A stretch of 35,076 nucleotides of DNA, taken from DASUFI01 sp036274635 (GTDB lineage Bacteria > Planctomycetota > B15-G4). The stretch is taken from assembly GCA_036274635.1 (NCBI GenBank), contig DASUFI010000259.1:1-35076 (forward strand). Reading direction: 5' to 3'. Every line of letters starts with the position of its first letter. Positions within the stretch are counted from its first letter, which is position 1. The translations under genes were made by a program, and so were the position numbers. The notes under the pieces are model-generated. The model had not been told where the DNA came from. It did not search any database and saw only the letters and a list, made by a program, of their open reading frames with translations. Positions 23,615 to 32,015 of the stretch are shown one piece after another.

Positions 23615-26251
23615 ATGACACGAATGGCCTTGGTTGCGCCCGTACTCTGTCTCGCCCTGGCCTCGCAGGCCTCGGCGGGCAATCCGGCGCTGGATCAGCT
23701 CATCTTCACGGGCGCGTCGTCGCCCGGCAAGAACACGCTCACGTTCTCCGGCAACGTCTACTCGTTCACCTTCAAGGGCGACGAGACGATCACCTACCAG
23801 CTCGACATGTCCGACCCGAAGGTCGCGGGCGGCATGCTCCGCATCCGCGAGCTCACGAGCGATTCCTACCCCATGGACGAGGGCGGAGTCTGCTTCCGTG
23901 ACGCGGCGGGCCTCTACTGGATGCCCTCCGGGACCTACAAGAAGACCACGCTCACGGGCCAGTCCATGAGCGGGACCACCCTCACGCTCGATTACCTGTT
24001 GGACTTCAACGGCTCGCACCCGTTCCGGTACGAGATCCGGTCCAAGGGCAAGCAGCTGCGCATCCGGGTCATCGACCTGTCCAACAACCTGGCGGTCTCC
24101 GACAACTTCTGCGGGATGCTCTTCGGCAAGGCGACGGGCATCGAGCATCCCGTGCCCGTGCGCATGCAGGGCACGCTGGCGATGCCGATCACGATGTTCC
24201 GCAAGGTCGTCGGCTCGGAGACGGATCACTACTTCACCGCGAACATGCTGGACCTCTTCCAGTGCAATTCGTCGGACCACACCGTGGGCTCGATGCTCAA
24301 CCCGGTGCTGGGCGCCGATTCGTCGACGCAGTGCATGGACACCGTGAAGGGCTACGTCCCGCTGTCCAACGGCAAGCTCGCCGCGTCCCTCGACGATGCG
24401 GTCATCCTCGTGGTCTCGAGCAGGGTGCGCGACGTGTTCGTCGACTCGACCGCGCCCGACAGCCCGTATCACTCGCTGCTGTCGAACCGCATGATCCTCA
24501 ACCTGCCGTCGAAGAACTGGGGCTCGTACGACCAGATGTTCGACCAGTACCTCTCGCTCGGGATGTACAGCATCGCGGGCTACTACTTCCTCGAGTGGAG
24601 CTCGAGCGCGATCGACCCGCCCGCCTTCGACAACAGCGTGGGCCCGGACTGGTCGCCGGCCGTCGACCCCGTGAACTTCAAGAGCATGCTCAAGCACGGC
24701 CTGGGCTCGGGAGCGCTGCTCGGCGCGTACACGGCCTTCAACTGCATGCCCGCCACGGCGCCGGCCTGGACCTACGACGCCTCGCAGATCGTGAAGGACG
24801 CCACCGGCATCCAGAAGAACTGGCTCGGCTATCCCATCATCGGGGTCGAGGCCAGCGCCGCCCATGCGGCGTCGGAGTCGAGCAAGCTCAAGGCCCTCGG
24901 CTGCAACCTGGCCTACCTGGACATCCAGACCTACGGCAGCATCGACAAGGCCCCGGACGGCGGTCACCTCGACCAGTCGGCGTCCTCTCCGTGGTCCAAG
25001 ACCAACCGCAAGGCCTTCGGCGCGCAGAAGTCCTGGATGGACGGGATGCGCACCACGCTCGGGGGCCCGCTGCTGGGTGAGGGCTCGATCTGCACGCTGA
25101 ACTCCAACATGGAGTACCTCTACTACGGCTACGTCGACAGCGTCCAGCGGGCGATCAACACGGGCGGGAACGCCCCGGCGGAGGACCTGCCGGCGGGATC
25201 GCCCTATGCGCCCACCAACTGGCCCATCATCCCCGAGTACGAGTGGCGTGTCGCCGTCCAGCGGCAGGTCGACCACGGCAACGGCTTCTATGGCCGCTTC
25301 TTCGGCCCCTCCGATGGCCCCGGCATCGTGGAGGCCAACGGCGAGCCCATCTACCCGCTGACCCAGGACGCCCTCGACCTGTACCAGGCCTTCCTGATCA
25401 CGTACGGGCACGCCGGCTACGTCTGCACGAACGGCGCGAAGTACACCACGGGCGGCTACATCACGCACCCCGATGCGGCGCAGACCTACTTCCTGACCAA
25501 CGCGCTGCAGTCGCTGTACTACAACTCCCCGATCACGACCATCGCCTACTTCGTGGGCGGCTCGTTCAAGACCTTCGAGGACGTGCTGTTCGACACCGAG
25601 TCGCTCGAGACCTTCCGCCACGTTCCCGTGCGGATGGACTTCGCCAACGGCCTGCGCATCGTCGTGAACCATCGCTCGACGCCGTTGACGATCGTCGAGG
25701 GCGGCGTGAGCTACACGCTGCCGGCCGAGAGCGGCTGGTACGCCGGCACGGACGACGGGTCACTGCTGAGCTTCTCCGCCATCCCGCCGGGAACCGGCGG
25801 CAAGCGCATCGACTACTGCAAGGCCAAGGGCCAGTACGAGTACTTCAATGGTCGTGGCGCCGTCACGGGCTACGGCGGCATCGGCACGGGCTACAAGCTG
25901 AGCAAGTGGACCGTGAAGCCCTCGAACCTCACCGTCACGGAGAATCCGGCCGGCGACCTCGTCACCTCGCAGGGCGCGCTGCCGTCCCTCGACCTCGTGA
26001 TCATCATGAGCGACGACGTCACGCTCAACGCGGGCGATCGCACCGGCCTCAGGGCCGTGGCCACCTTCGACAACGGCGGCCTCCTCGACGTGACGACCCT
26101 GCTCGAGTGGCACTCCACCCAGCCGGACGTGGCCAGCGTCAACAACGCCGGCGTGGTCACCGCGCTGAAGAGCGGCCAGGCCAAGATCCTGGCGATCTCG
26201 GCGCCCGGCGCCGGGCTGATCAGCCTGCCCGCGACGGTGACCGTGAAGTAG
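23615..26251 (+). CDS. Large secreted glycosidase-like protein with C-terminal BIG2 domain
   Basis: An 878-residue exported protein. The start at ATG 23615 immediately precedes the signal peptide (VAPVLCLALASQASA, cleavage near 21). Residues of about 25-300 are beta-rich and resemble the sugar-binding sandwich preceding some glycosidase barrels. Residues of about 310-640 have an alternating strand/helix look compatible with a TIM barrel, including YLDIQTYG (a strand-end Asp) and LLGEGSI (a strand-end Glu) as candidate catalytic acids, and aromatic-rich loops. A beta domain follows. Residues of about 790-878 are a bacterial Ig-like domain 2 (LEWHSTQPDVASVNNAGVVTALKSGQAKILA). It loosely recalls GH101/DUF5696-type architectures, but the family cannot be assigned by eye. 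The stop codon abuts the second 158-bp element. Confidence 0.6.
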   Translation: MTRMALVAPVLCLALASQASAGNPALDQLIFTGASSPGKNTLTFSGNVYSFTFKGDETITYQLDMSDPKVAGGMLRIRELTSDSYPMDEGGVCFRDAAGLYWMPSGTYKKTTLTGQSMSGTTLTLDYLLDFNGSHPFRYEIRSKGKQLRIRVIDLSNNLAVSDNFCGMLFGKATGIEHPVPVRMQGTLAMPITMFRKVVGSETDHYFTANMLDLFQCNSSDHTVGSMLNPVLGADSSTQCMDTVKGYVPLSNGKLAASLDDAVILVVSSRVRDVFVDSTAPDSPYHSLLSNRMILNLPSKNWGSYDQMFDQYLSLGMYSIAGYYFLEWSSSAIDPPAFDNSVGPDWSPAVDPVNFKSMLKHGLGSGALLGAYTAFNCMPATAPAWTYDASQIVKDATGIQKNWLGYPIIGVEASAAHAASESSKLKALGCNLAYLDIQTYGSIDKAPDGGHLDQSASSPWSKTNRKAFGAQKSWMDGMRTTLGGPLLGEGSICTLNSNMEYLYYGYVDSVQRAINTGGNAPAEDLPAGSPYAPTNWPIIPEYEWRVAVQRQVDHGNGFYGRFFGPSDGPGIVEANGEPIYPLTQDALDLYQAFLITYGHAGYVCTNGAKYTTGGYITHPDAAQTYFLTNALQSLYYNSPITTIAYFVGGSFKTFEDVLFDTESLETFRHVPVRMDFANGLRIVVNHRSTPLTIVEGGVSYTLPAESGWYAGTDDGSLLSFSAIPPGTGGKRIDYCKAKGQYEYFNGRGAVTGYGGIGTGYKLSKWTVKPSNLTVTENPAGDLVTSQGALPSLDLVIIMSDDVTLNAGDRTGLRAVATFDNGGLLDVTTLLEWHSTQPDVASVNNAGVVTALKSGQAKILAISAPGAGLISLPATVTVK

Positions 26252-26409
26252 GAACCCGTCGAAGAAGTCATTCGGCGCGGAAGGCGCGTCCTTCGCGCCG
26301 GCTCTTCGTTGCCGGCCCTGCGGCGAATCTCTGATTCGCCTCGGTCCGGCGGCTCGATCCGACACGAATTCCGCACCTTCCGCACTCGAAGCACTTCTTC
26401 GACGGGCTC
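26252..26409. mobile_element. 158-bp TIR element, copy 2 (MITE-like)
   Basis: Same length as copy 1 and about 95% identical (7 differences by hand count). The left end GAACCCGTCGAAGAAGT has one mismatch to the perfect right end at 26393-26409. The internal hairpin arms GGCGAATC/GATTCGCC are intact although the loop changed from GCC to TCT, which suggests the arms are conserved. The first base follows the TAG of the upstream gene directly. Flanks GTAG and CCAG are not a duplication. Its long inverted ends lie between two convergent genes, so it may also serve as a terminator. Confidence 0.8.
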
Positions 26410-26427
26410 CCAGGAACCGCCGAAACG

Positions 26428-26462
26428 ACCCGGTGGGGCGCGCCCGGCGCGCCTCACCGGGT
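26428..26462 (-). terminator. Strong hairpin at the end of the GT39 gene
   Basis: Arms 26428-26442 and 26448-26462 form a 15-bp stem (one G-U pair on the plus strand) around CCCGG. The stem includes the stop codon of the minus-strand glycosyltransferase gene, and the minus-strand sequence after it reads CGTTTCGG. It is the best intrinsic-terminator-like hairpin in the window, though the U-run is short. Confidence 0.5.
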
Positions 26463-28055
26463 CAAGGTCGCATCGATCTGCGCGCGGGCGATGGCCTCGA
26501 CCTGAGGCGTCATCCTCCAGACCAGGATCGAGTCCCCGATCACCGCAGCCGGCTCGACCGCCGTCAGCGCCGTGACGAAGCGCTTGACGGGCTCGGTCGC
26601 CGTGCGCTGCACCTCGGCGATGCGCACGTAGGTGCGGCTCACCGCGATCGCGCTGCGATCGAGGGGCTGGTTGCCGGCGAGCGCCGCACCCAGCGCGGGG
26701 ATGCCGACGCGGCGCGGGTCGTCCGACGGCACGACCGTGTCGAGCAGCGTGTACAGGTGCTCGAGGCCCTGCGCATCGGCCCAGGCATCGAGCGCGGGCA
26801 CCGACTGCCCCCAGTCGGCATTCGAATCGACGGCGATGCGCGAGCCGCCGGCTGCACCACCCACGAAGACGTTCCAGTAGGCGAGGTGGTCGGGATGCAC
26901 GGCGATCGTCGCGACGGCCTGCGCGAGCACGGCGCCCAGAGCCGCTCCGCGGACCCACCCGCGACGCGACTCGAGCAGCTCGCTCGCGGCCGGCGCGACC
27001 GCCAGCGCCAGCAGCGGGAACATGGGCAGCAGATAGCGGTATCCCTGCGCGAACCCGCTGATCGCCAGCGCCGCCAGCAAGGCGAGCGCGGGGACGCCGA
27101 AGGCGATCCAGCCCGTGGCGTGCCGCGCGCGGTTCGTCCGGTCGACGACCAGCGCCACGCACGAGAGGACGACGGCCGCCGCGAGCAGCGGCGTGAGCTT
27201 GCCCGCGAGGATCACCGGGTAGAACCAGGGCCCCGGGGCGCGGAGGGCGCCGAGGAAGTACACGTCGAGCTGGCCGGCCGCGAGCGCTCGACTGGTCTGG
27301 ATCGGCTCCAGCAGCGACGATCCCAGGCAGCGATAGGCCATGTCTGCGAGGAGGACGCCGACGAGTCCGGCCGCCAGCCCGAGGGCCACGCGTCGCCAGC
27401 TCCGCGTGCGCGGCAGGGCCCAGCCGAGGCACGCCGCGGCGACGATCGCCAGGCACGTCAGCTTCGCGGCGATCGCCAGCGCGGCGGTGAGGGCGACCAG
27501 GACGAAGCACAAGGCACCGCCGCGGCGCTGCAGCTCGAGCAGGGCCAGGGCGAAGGCCAGCGCCGCGGTCGTCGCGAGCAGGTCGGGGCTCACCAGGCCG
27601 GCATGCGCCAGCACGGCGGGGCAGGTCGCGACCAGGGCGGTCGCGACGAAGGCGCCCGCGGGGCCCGCCAGCCGCGCGCCGGCCCAGGCCACGAGCGCCA
27701 GCAGGAGGGCGAAGACGCCGAGGGACGCCGAGCGCGCGCGCACGATCGCGGCCCGCCCTCCGCTCGCGGCGAGGAACGAGAGCCCCGTCTCCCAGACCGC
27801 GGGCCCCGTCCGGACGGCTTCGGGATCCCAGTCCCGCGCGATCGCCCGCTCGGCCGCGCTGAACGGGAGCGACCACAGCACCGCGAGCGGGCTGCCGTCC
27901 TTGGCGACGAAGACGCGCTGCTCGCGCGCGCACAGGGCGGTCGCGAGGTGCTTGGGCTCGTCCTGGCAGATCCCGGCCGTGCGAGCGAGGTCGAACGCGG
28001 CGAGCACGCCCGCGATCGCGACGATGACGGTCGCGATCCAGTACACGCCCTTCAT
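26454..28055 (-). CDS. GT-C membrane glycosyltransferase (GT39/PMT family)
   Basis: A 533-residue integral membrane protein with about nine to eleven hydrophobic helices. The first periplasmic loop has the acidic pair Asp32-Glu33 (ICQDEPKHLA), the catalytic feature of polyprenyl-phosphate-sugar-dependent GT-C enzymes. The C-terminal half has the family stretch HPDHLAYWNVFVGGA, then SNADWGQSVPALDAW, typical of the PMT/ArnT-like group. Such enzymes move a sugar from a lipid-phosphate carrier to a protein, lipid or polymer outside the membrane; the acceptor here is unknown. The start at 28055 has no Shine-Dalgarno site, but a TAGGAT hexamer ends 9 nt upstream. A strong hairpin covers the stop codon. 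Confidence 0.85.
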   Translation of the reverse strand: MKGVYWIATVIVAIAGVLAAFDLARTAGICQDEPKHLATALCAREQRVFVAKDGSPLAVLWSLPFSAAERAIARDWDPEAVRTGPAVWETGLSFLAASGGRAAIVRARSASLGVFALLLALVAWAGARLAGPAGAFVATALVATCPAVLAHAGLVSPDLLATTAALAFALALLELQRRGGALCFVLVALTAALAIAAKLTCLAIVAAACLGWALPRTRSWRRVALGLAAGLVGVLLADMAYRCLGSSLLEPIQTSRALAAGQLDVYFLGALRAPGPWFYPVILAGKLTPLLAAAVVLSCVALVVDRTNRARHATGWIAFGVPALALLAALAISGFAQGYRYLLPMFPLLALAVAPAASELLESRRGWVRGAALGAVLAQAVATIAVHPDHLAYWNVFVGGAAGGSRIAVDSNADWGQSVPALDAWADAQGLEHLYTLLDTVVPSDDPRRVGIPALGAALAGNQPLDRSAIAVSRTYVRIAEVQRTATEPVKRFVTALTAVEPAAVIGDSILVWRMTPQVEAIARAQIDATLTR

Positions 28056-28064
28056 GCGGCCGCC

Positions 28065-28070
28065 ATCCTA
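28065..28070 (-). promoter_or_regulatory. Candidate -10 hexamer (TAGGAT) for the GT39 gene
   Basis: TAGGAT on the minus strand ends 9 nt before the ATG at 28055. It has the A2 and T6 expected in a -10 element, but no -35 partner was seen. Transcription would begin within a few bases of the ATG. Confidence 0.25.
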
Positions 28071-28115
28071 CCCGCCCCGCGCCGGCGAGCGTGCGCGTGC
28101 CGGCGGGCCGCGCTG

Positions 28116-28280
28116 CGGACCGGTGCGGATGAACGGGCCGCTCTGCAGTGGTCCGGTGATGGAGTTGACGTTGCCCGTCGAGGACGAAAAGCTGACCTCG
28201 CGGAATTGGTCGGTGACGATGGTGCCCAACGGCAGGCTCTCGAAGTCGATCAGCACTTGCGCGGCCGTCGCCGTGCGTGC
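28116..28280 (-). pseudogene. Fragment of a secreted-protein gene
   Basis: One minus-strand frame reads ARTATAAQ, then VLIDFESLPLGTIVTDQF, then VSFSSSTGNVNSI. This matches the usual start of a mature secreted protein of the choice-of-anchor/PEP-CTERM type (DFE-xLPxGTxV-xxQF-xxVxFSS), preceded by what looks like a signal-peptide end. No start codon or complete signal peptide lies upstream, because the methyltransferase gene ends there. Downstream the frame degenerates into Arg/Pro-rich sequence. It appears to be an internal remnant left by deletion or rearrangement. Confidence 0.45.
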
Positions 28281-28309
28281 TCCGGTCGGAAGCGACGTCC
28301 CTGGATCGT

Positions 28310-29044
28310 TCAGGCGGACGCAGAGCCCTTCGAAGCCGTGACCAGCATCGTCGCGGCGATCGGATTGCCCCACCAGAACCGCCAGCCCAGCCGGCGACGC
28401 TCCACATCCACCGCGCCGAGCGTCCGCAACTCGTCCACATAGACCCGCGTGGCCCGGATGTCCGCGATGGCGAGCCGGCCTCCGGGCTTCAGCACGCGGA
28501 AGCCCTCGGCGACGGCGCGCCGGCGATCGGCGTCCGAACGAATGTTGTGGATCGCGAGGCTCGAGACCACCACGTCGAAGCTCGCGTCCGGAAATGGCAG
28601 CGTGCGCATGTCGCCTGTCTCGATCGTCACGCGCTCGCGCACGCCTTCGAGCGAGGCGTTGCGCTCGGTGACCTCGCGGGCGTTGCCCGACTGGTCGAGG
28701 CGGTTCCAGATGTCCACGCCCGTCGCCCGGCCCGCCGTCAGGCGACGGGCCACCGCGGTCAGCACGGCGCCGCGGCCGCAGCCCATGTCGAGCACGGCCT
28801 CGTCGCCGCGCAGCTGGAGGCCGTCGAGGATGCGCTCCCACTCCAGGAACTTGCCGTGGCGGGTGGTGTAGTAGAAGCTCGCGGCGTTCGCGAGGAAGAA
28901 GGCGCTGTAGATCGTCATGGCCACCGCGAGGCGCGTCTCGCCGTCGCTCCAACGGAGCGCGGCGACGACGAGGGACAGCAGGCCAAGGGCGGCGAAGATC
29001 ACCAGGCCGTAGGGCGCGTCGTAGCCATACTCGCCGCGTCGCAT
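28310..29044 (-). CDS. Membrane-anchored class I SAM methyltransferase
   Basis: A 244-residue protein. Two hydrophobic segments (about 12-30 and 39-57) form an N-terminal hairpin anchor. The catalytic domain follows with motif I VLDMGCGRG (84-92), the acidic GVDIW (109-113), FPDASFDVVVSSLAIHN as motif II, and LKPGGRLAIAD as motif III. The domain should face the cytosol, since SAM is cytosolic. A lipid or membrane-bound acceptor is inferred. No Shine-Dalgarno site precedes the ATG at 29044. The gene is flanked on both sides by fragments of secreted-protein genes, suggesting local rearrangement. Confidence 0.82.
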   Translation of the reverse strand: MRRGEYGYDAPYGLVIFAALGLLSLVVAALRWSDGETRLAVAMTIYSAFFLANAASFYYTTRHGKFLEWERILDGLQLRGDEAVLDMGCGRGAVLTAVARRLTAGRATGVDIWNRLDQSGNAREVTERNASLEGVRERVTIETGDMRTLPFPDASFDVVVSSLAIHNIRSDADRRRAVAEGFRVLKPGGRLAIADIRATRVYVDELRTLGAVDVERRRLGWRFWWGNPIAATMLVTASKGSASA

Positions 29045-29383
29045 CGCGGACAGGGTGAGGCACCGGCCGTGGCCGGCGCAAGCGCGGCCGCGGCATGGCC
29101 AAGGAATCCGTCGCGTCGATCACGAAGTCCCAGCCGTTCGCGATCGGTTCGCCGGATTCGCCGACGAGCCTGACCTCGCCGCGGGGCCCGGCCTGGAGGT
29201 CAAGGACGATGTCGCCTCCGTGTCGGTCGGCGCTCGGCTCGGCTGCGACGAAGGGGGAAATCGATGCGCCGCACACTGTGACGGTGCCGCTGTCCTCGAA
29301 GCACTTCACCTATCGCTGAGCGCAGCGCCTCGGCCCGACGCGGCACGATCGCCCACAGGCCGCGCTTGCGCGCCGTCCGCGCC
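29045..29383. other. Intergenic region containing a decayed coding segment
   Basis: The 339 bp between the methyltransferase and the ABC permease (both minus) contain no intact gene. The gene fragment at 29091-29309 occupies most of it. Nothing else was recognised. Confidence 0.4.
29091..29309 (-). pseudogene. Fragment resembling a carboxypeptidase-regulatory-like repeat
   Basis: From an ATG at 29309 the minus strand encodes 73 residues including GGDIVLDLQAGPRGEVRLVG, then ESGEPIANGWDFVI. This has the same pattern as repeats of the large sigma fusion (for example GDIVLPPGQAVLGRLVTPEGG). The frame then runs without a stop into the methyltransferase region in the wrong phase, so there is no proper C-terminus. 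It is best read as a remnant of a larger repeat protein, possibly another sigma-fusion relative. Confidence 0.35.
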
Positions 29384-32014
29384 TCACTCGTACCGCACGA
29401 CCTCCGACAGCTTCAGCCGGTTCGCGCGCAGCGCCGGATACAGCACCGCCAGCACGACCACGAAGACCGAGCCGGCCAGCACCGCCACCAGGCCCCGCGG
29501 GCTCCACTCGAAGGCGATGTCCATGCGGCTCGTCGTCGCCAGCGCGCGCACGGCGGCGACGGAGAGCGGCCAGCCGACGAGCACGCCCAGCAGGCCGCCG
29601 AGGAGGCCGAAGGCGCCCGACTCGAGCAGCAGCATGCGCGCCACCTGCCCGCCGGTGAGGCCCACCGCGCGCAGCAGGCCGATCTCGCGCCGGCGCTCCA
29701 TGACCGAGATGACCATGGCGTTGAGCACGCCCAGCGTGGCCAGCACGATGGTGAGCAGCAGGATCGCGTAGAAGATCGCGAAGTCGCGGTCGAGGTCGGC
29801 GAGGTAGGCGGCGCCGATCTCCTCGCCGCTGCGGAACTCGAGCACGTTGGCCTCGCCGAGGACCTGCTCCGCCTGCACGCGCAGGTGACCCAGGCCCCCC
29901 GGCGGCAGGCCTCCCGGGCTCGCGACGAAGTAGTTGCCGAGGCCCTCGGCGTCGAGGCACCAGAACTTCTTCATCATCGGCGCCGAGACGACGGCGAAGA
30001 CGCGGTCGTCGGGCGCGTAGCCGTACTCGTCGCTGACCGCGAGGACCTCGAACTCCACCGCGCCCTCGGCGGCGGTCGCGAGGCGGATGCGGTCGCCGGC
30101 CAGGTAGCCGAAGTCCTCCGCGCAGCGCGTGGAGAGGATGAGCGTGGGGCGCGCGACGAAGGCCTCCCGCAGCTCGGCGTCCCCGGAGAGGGAACCGCTC
30201 GCGAGCAGGCGCGGATCGAGGCCCCGGATCAGGAACGGATTGTGGATCTCGACGTTGAGCGGCGTGAGCGAGGCCAGCGCGGGAACCTGCTGCTGCAGCT
30301 CGCCCAGGAGCGCGGAGCCGTCGGGCGTGGTCTTGAGGTAGACGTGACCGTCGAGGGCGCGGCGCTGGAAGGCGAGGCTGTCGGACCTCAGGCTCTCGAG
30401 CACCGAGACCACCACGAAGACCGCGGCGAAGACCAGCATGAGGCCGGAGACCGTGGCGAAGACGCGATGGCGCGCGGAGGCCAGCGTGGCCCGGGCGAGC
30501 GCGCCGGCGGCCCCGCGCAGCGGCGCGAGCAGCCCGCGCGCCAGCCCTGGCAGGAGCCGCGGCAGCAGCAGCGGCACCGCGAGCGCGACGATCACGATGC
30601 CGCCCGCCTCGAGGAAGGCGCGCCACAGCGGCTCGGCCAGCGCGCCCTCGGCCGGCGCCCCGATGAACCAGGCCAGCGGCACGAGCAGCAGCAGGCCCAG
30701 CAGCAGCGTGCGCCGCGTGCCCGTGAAGGGATCGTCGGACAGCGCGATGACGCCGCGCCGCAGCGCGTCGATCACCGACAGGCTCGACGCGCGCAGGAAG
30801 GGGTAGACGATGCCCAGCAGCGCGAAGACCACGCCCGCACCCATGACCGCCGCGACCGGGCCCCAGGGGATCTCCACGATCTCGAGCGGCTTGCCGAAGC
30901 CCAGCGTGGTGATGCGCAGGCTGGTCATGGCCTGCACGATCCAGTGCGCGAGCAGCACCGACAGCCCGGCGCCCAGCAGCGCGAGCAGGAGACCCTCGAC
31001 GAGGAACACGAGGAAGAGCCGGCCGCGCGTGAGCCCGAGCGTGCGCAGCAGGCCGATCTGCCGCACGCGCTCGACGAGCGACATCGACATCGTGTTGAAG
31101 ATGATGTACAGGCCGAGGAACAGCGCCAGGAAGCCGCACAGCCGCACGCCGGAGCGGAAGGCCGCCTCCGCCGGGTCGAGGCCGGCCAGGGCGCGCTTGG
31201 GCTCGAAGACGGTGAAGTCGCGGCGCAGCGCGGCCTCGGCGCCCAGGAAGTCAGTCTGCGAGCGGTCGAGGTCGGCCCAGTAGCTGGGCTGGAAGTCGTC
31301 GACGAAGAGCGCGCGGCCCTGGTCGAAGCCGATGAGCACGCGGTTCTTCGCGAAGCCGAGGTGCGTGGGGGCCAGGATGCCGGCGACCCGGAAGGGGGTG
31401 CGCTCGGGCTCGCCGCTCGGCGCGCGCCGAGGTGGGGGCACGCTGACCATCTGGCCGTCGACGCAGCGCGTCGTCGGGCCGCGCCGCGCCGGGGGCGCGA
31501 AGAGCGCGACGAGGTCGCCGGGCTTCAGGGAGAGCTGCTGCGCGATCGCGGCGCTGACCAGCATCTGCGGCTCGTCGCCGGACTGGTCGAGGTCGCTGCC
31601 CTCCGCGACGGTGTAGGCCTCGTGATGCGTCGTCGCGCTGGGCTGCAGGGCCATGACCTCGACGTCGGGGATGGGCTTGCTGCGTGCCTCGGGCGCGGCG
31701 TCCGCCGGCGGCGTGACGACCAGCGAGCGCTTGCCGGTCGCGAAGGCGGTGACCCCGCGCAGGAAGGACTGGGCGCGCAGGCTCTTCTCGGCGCCCGCGG
31801 CCGCGGCGGGCCCGCCATCCAGTGGCTGGATGAGCAGGTCCGCGCCGGGATCGTCGGGCGTGCGGCGCGCCTGTTGGCTGAGCAAGGTGTTCTCGTCCAC
31901 GACGAGGACGGCGACTACGGTCGCGATGCCCATTGCGATGCCCAGCGCCGAGAGCAGCGTGCGCGCCGGGCGGTAGAGCATCTGGCGCAGGGCGAGCTGG
32001 ACGACGAGGCCCAT
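29384..32014 (-). CDS. ABC transporter permease with two FtsX domains
   Basis: An 876-residue membrane protein of the MacB/LolC/FtsX superfamily. It has an N-terminal helix (about 18-40), a large extracytoplasmic MacB-type domain (about 45-290), and a first FtsX core around IIFNTMSMSLVERVRQIGLLRTLG. A central group of helices and a second extracytoplasmic domain follow, then a second FtsX core around VLNAMVISVMERRREIGLLRAVG. The duplicated architecture means one chain can supply both halves of the membrane unit. Such systems move lipids, lipoproteins or peptides, or act as mechanotransmitters. The ATG at 32014 is 1 nt after the ATPase stop, so the pair is translationally coupled. No membrane-fusion or outer-membrane partner is adjacent. 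Confidence 0.92.
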   Translation of the reverse strand: MGLVVQLALRQMLYRPARTLLSALGIAMGIATVVAVLVVDENTLLSQQARRTPDDPGADLLIQPLDGGPAAAAGAEKSLRAQSFLRGVTAFATGKRSLVVTPPADAAPEARSKPIPDVEVMALQPSATTHHEAYTVAEGSDLDQSGDEPQMLVSAAIAQQLSLKPGDLVALFAPPARRGPTTRCVDGQMVSVPPPRRAPSGEPERTPFRVAGILAPTHLGFAKNRVLIGFDQGRALFVDDFQPSYWADLDRSQTDFLGAEAALRRDFTVFEPKRALAGLDPAEAAFRSGVRLCGFLALFLGLYIIFNTMSMSLVERVRQIGLLRTLGLTRGRLFLVFLVEGLLLALLGAGLSVLLAHWIVQAMTSLRITTLGFGKPLEIVEIPWGPVAAVMGAGVVFALLGIVYPFLRASSLSVIDALRRGVIALSDDPFTGTRRTLLLGLLLLVPLAWFIGAPAEGALAEPLWRAFLEAGGIVIVALAVPLLLPRLLPGLARGLLAPLRGAAGALARATLASARHRVFATVSGLMLVFAAVFVVVSVLESLRSDSLAFQRRALDGHVYLKTTPDGSALLGELQQQVPALASLTPLNVEIHNPFLIRGLDPRLLASGSLSGDAELREAFVARPTLILSTRCAEDFGYLAGDRIRLATAAEGAVEFEVLAVSDEYGYAPDDRVFAVVSAPMMKKFWCLDAEGLGNYFVASPGGLPPGGLGHLRVQAEQVLGEANVLEFRSGEEIGAAYLADLDRDFAIFYAILLLTIVLATLGVLNAMVISVMERRREIGLLRAVGLTGGQVARMLLLESGAFGLLGGLLGVLVGWPLSVAAVRALATTSRMDIAFEWSPRGLVAVLAGSVFVVVLAVLYPALRANRLKLSEVVRYE

Positions 32015-32015
32015 G

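Noticed and set aside
26248..26413. Target-site duplication around element copy 2
   Set aside because: Flanks GTAG and CCAG differ, unlike the CTAT pair around copy 1; no duplication can be claimed.
25891..28440. 849-residue minus-strand ORF spanning the 158-bp element and the GT39 gene
   Set aside because: Shadow frame crossing several real features; composition is Arg/Ala/Gly-rich and no motif is visible.
26433..28442. 669-residue plus-strand ORF antisense to the GT39 gene
   Set aside because: Charged low-complexity product; the minus strand encodes a coherent membrane enzyme.
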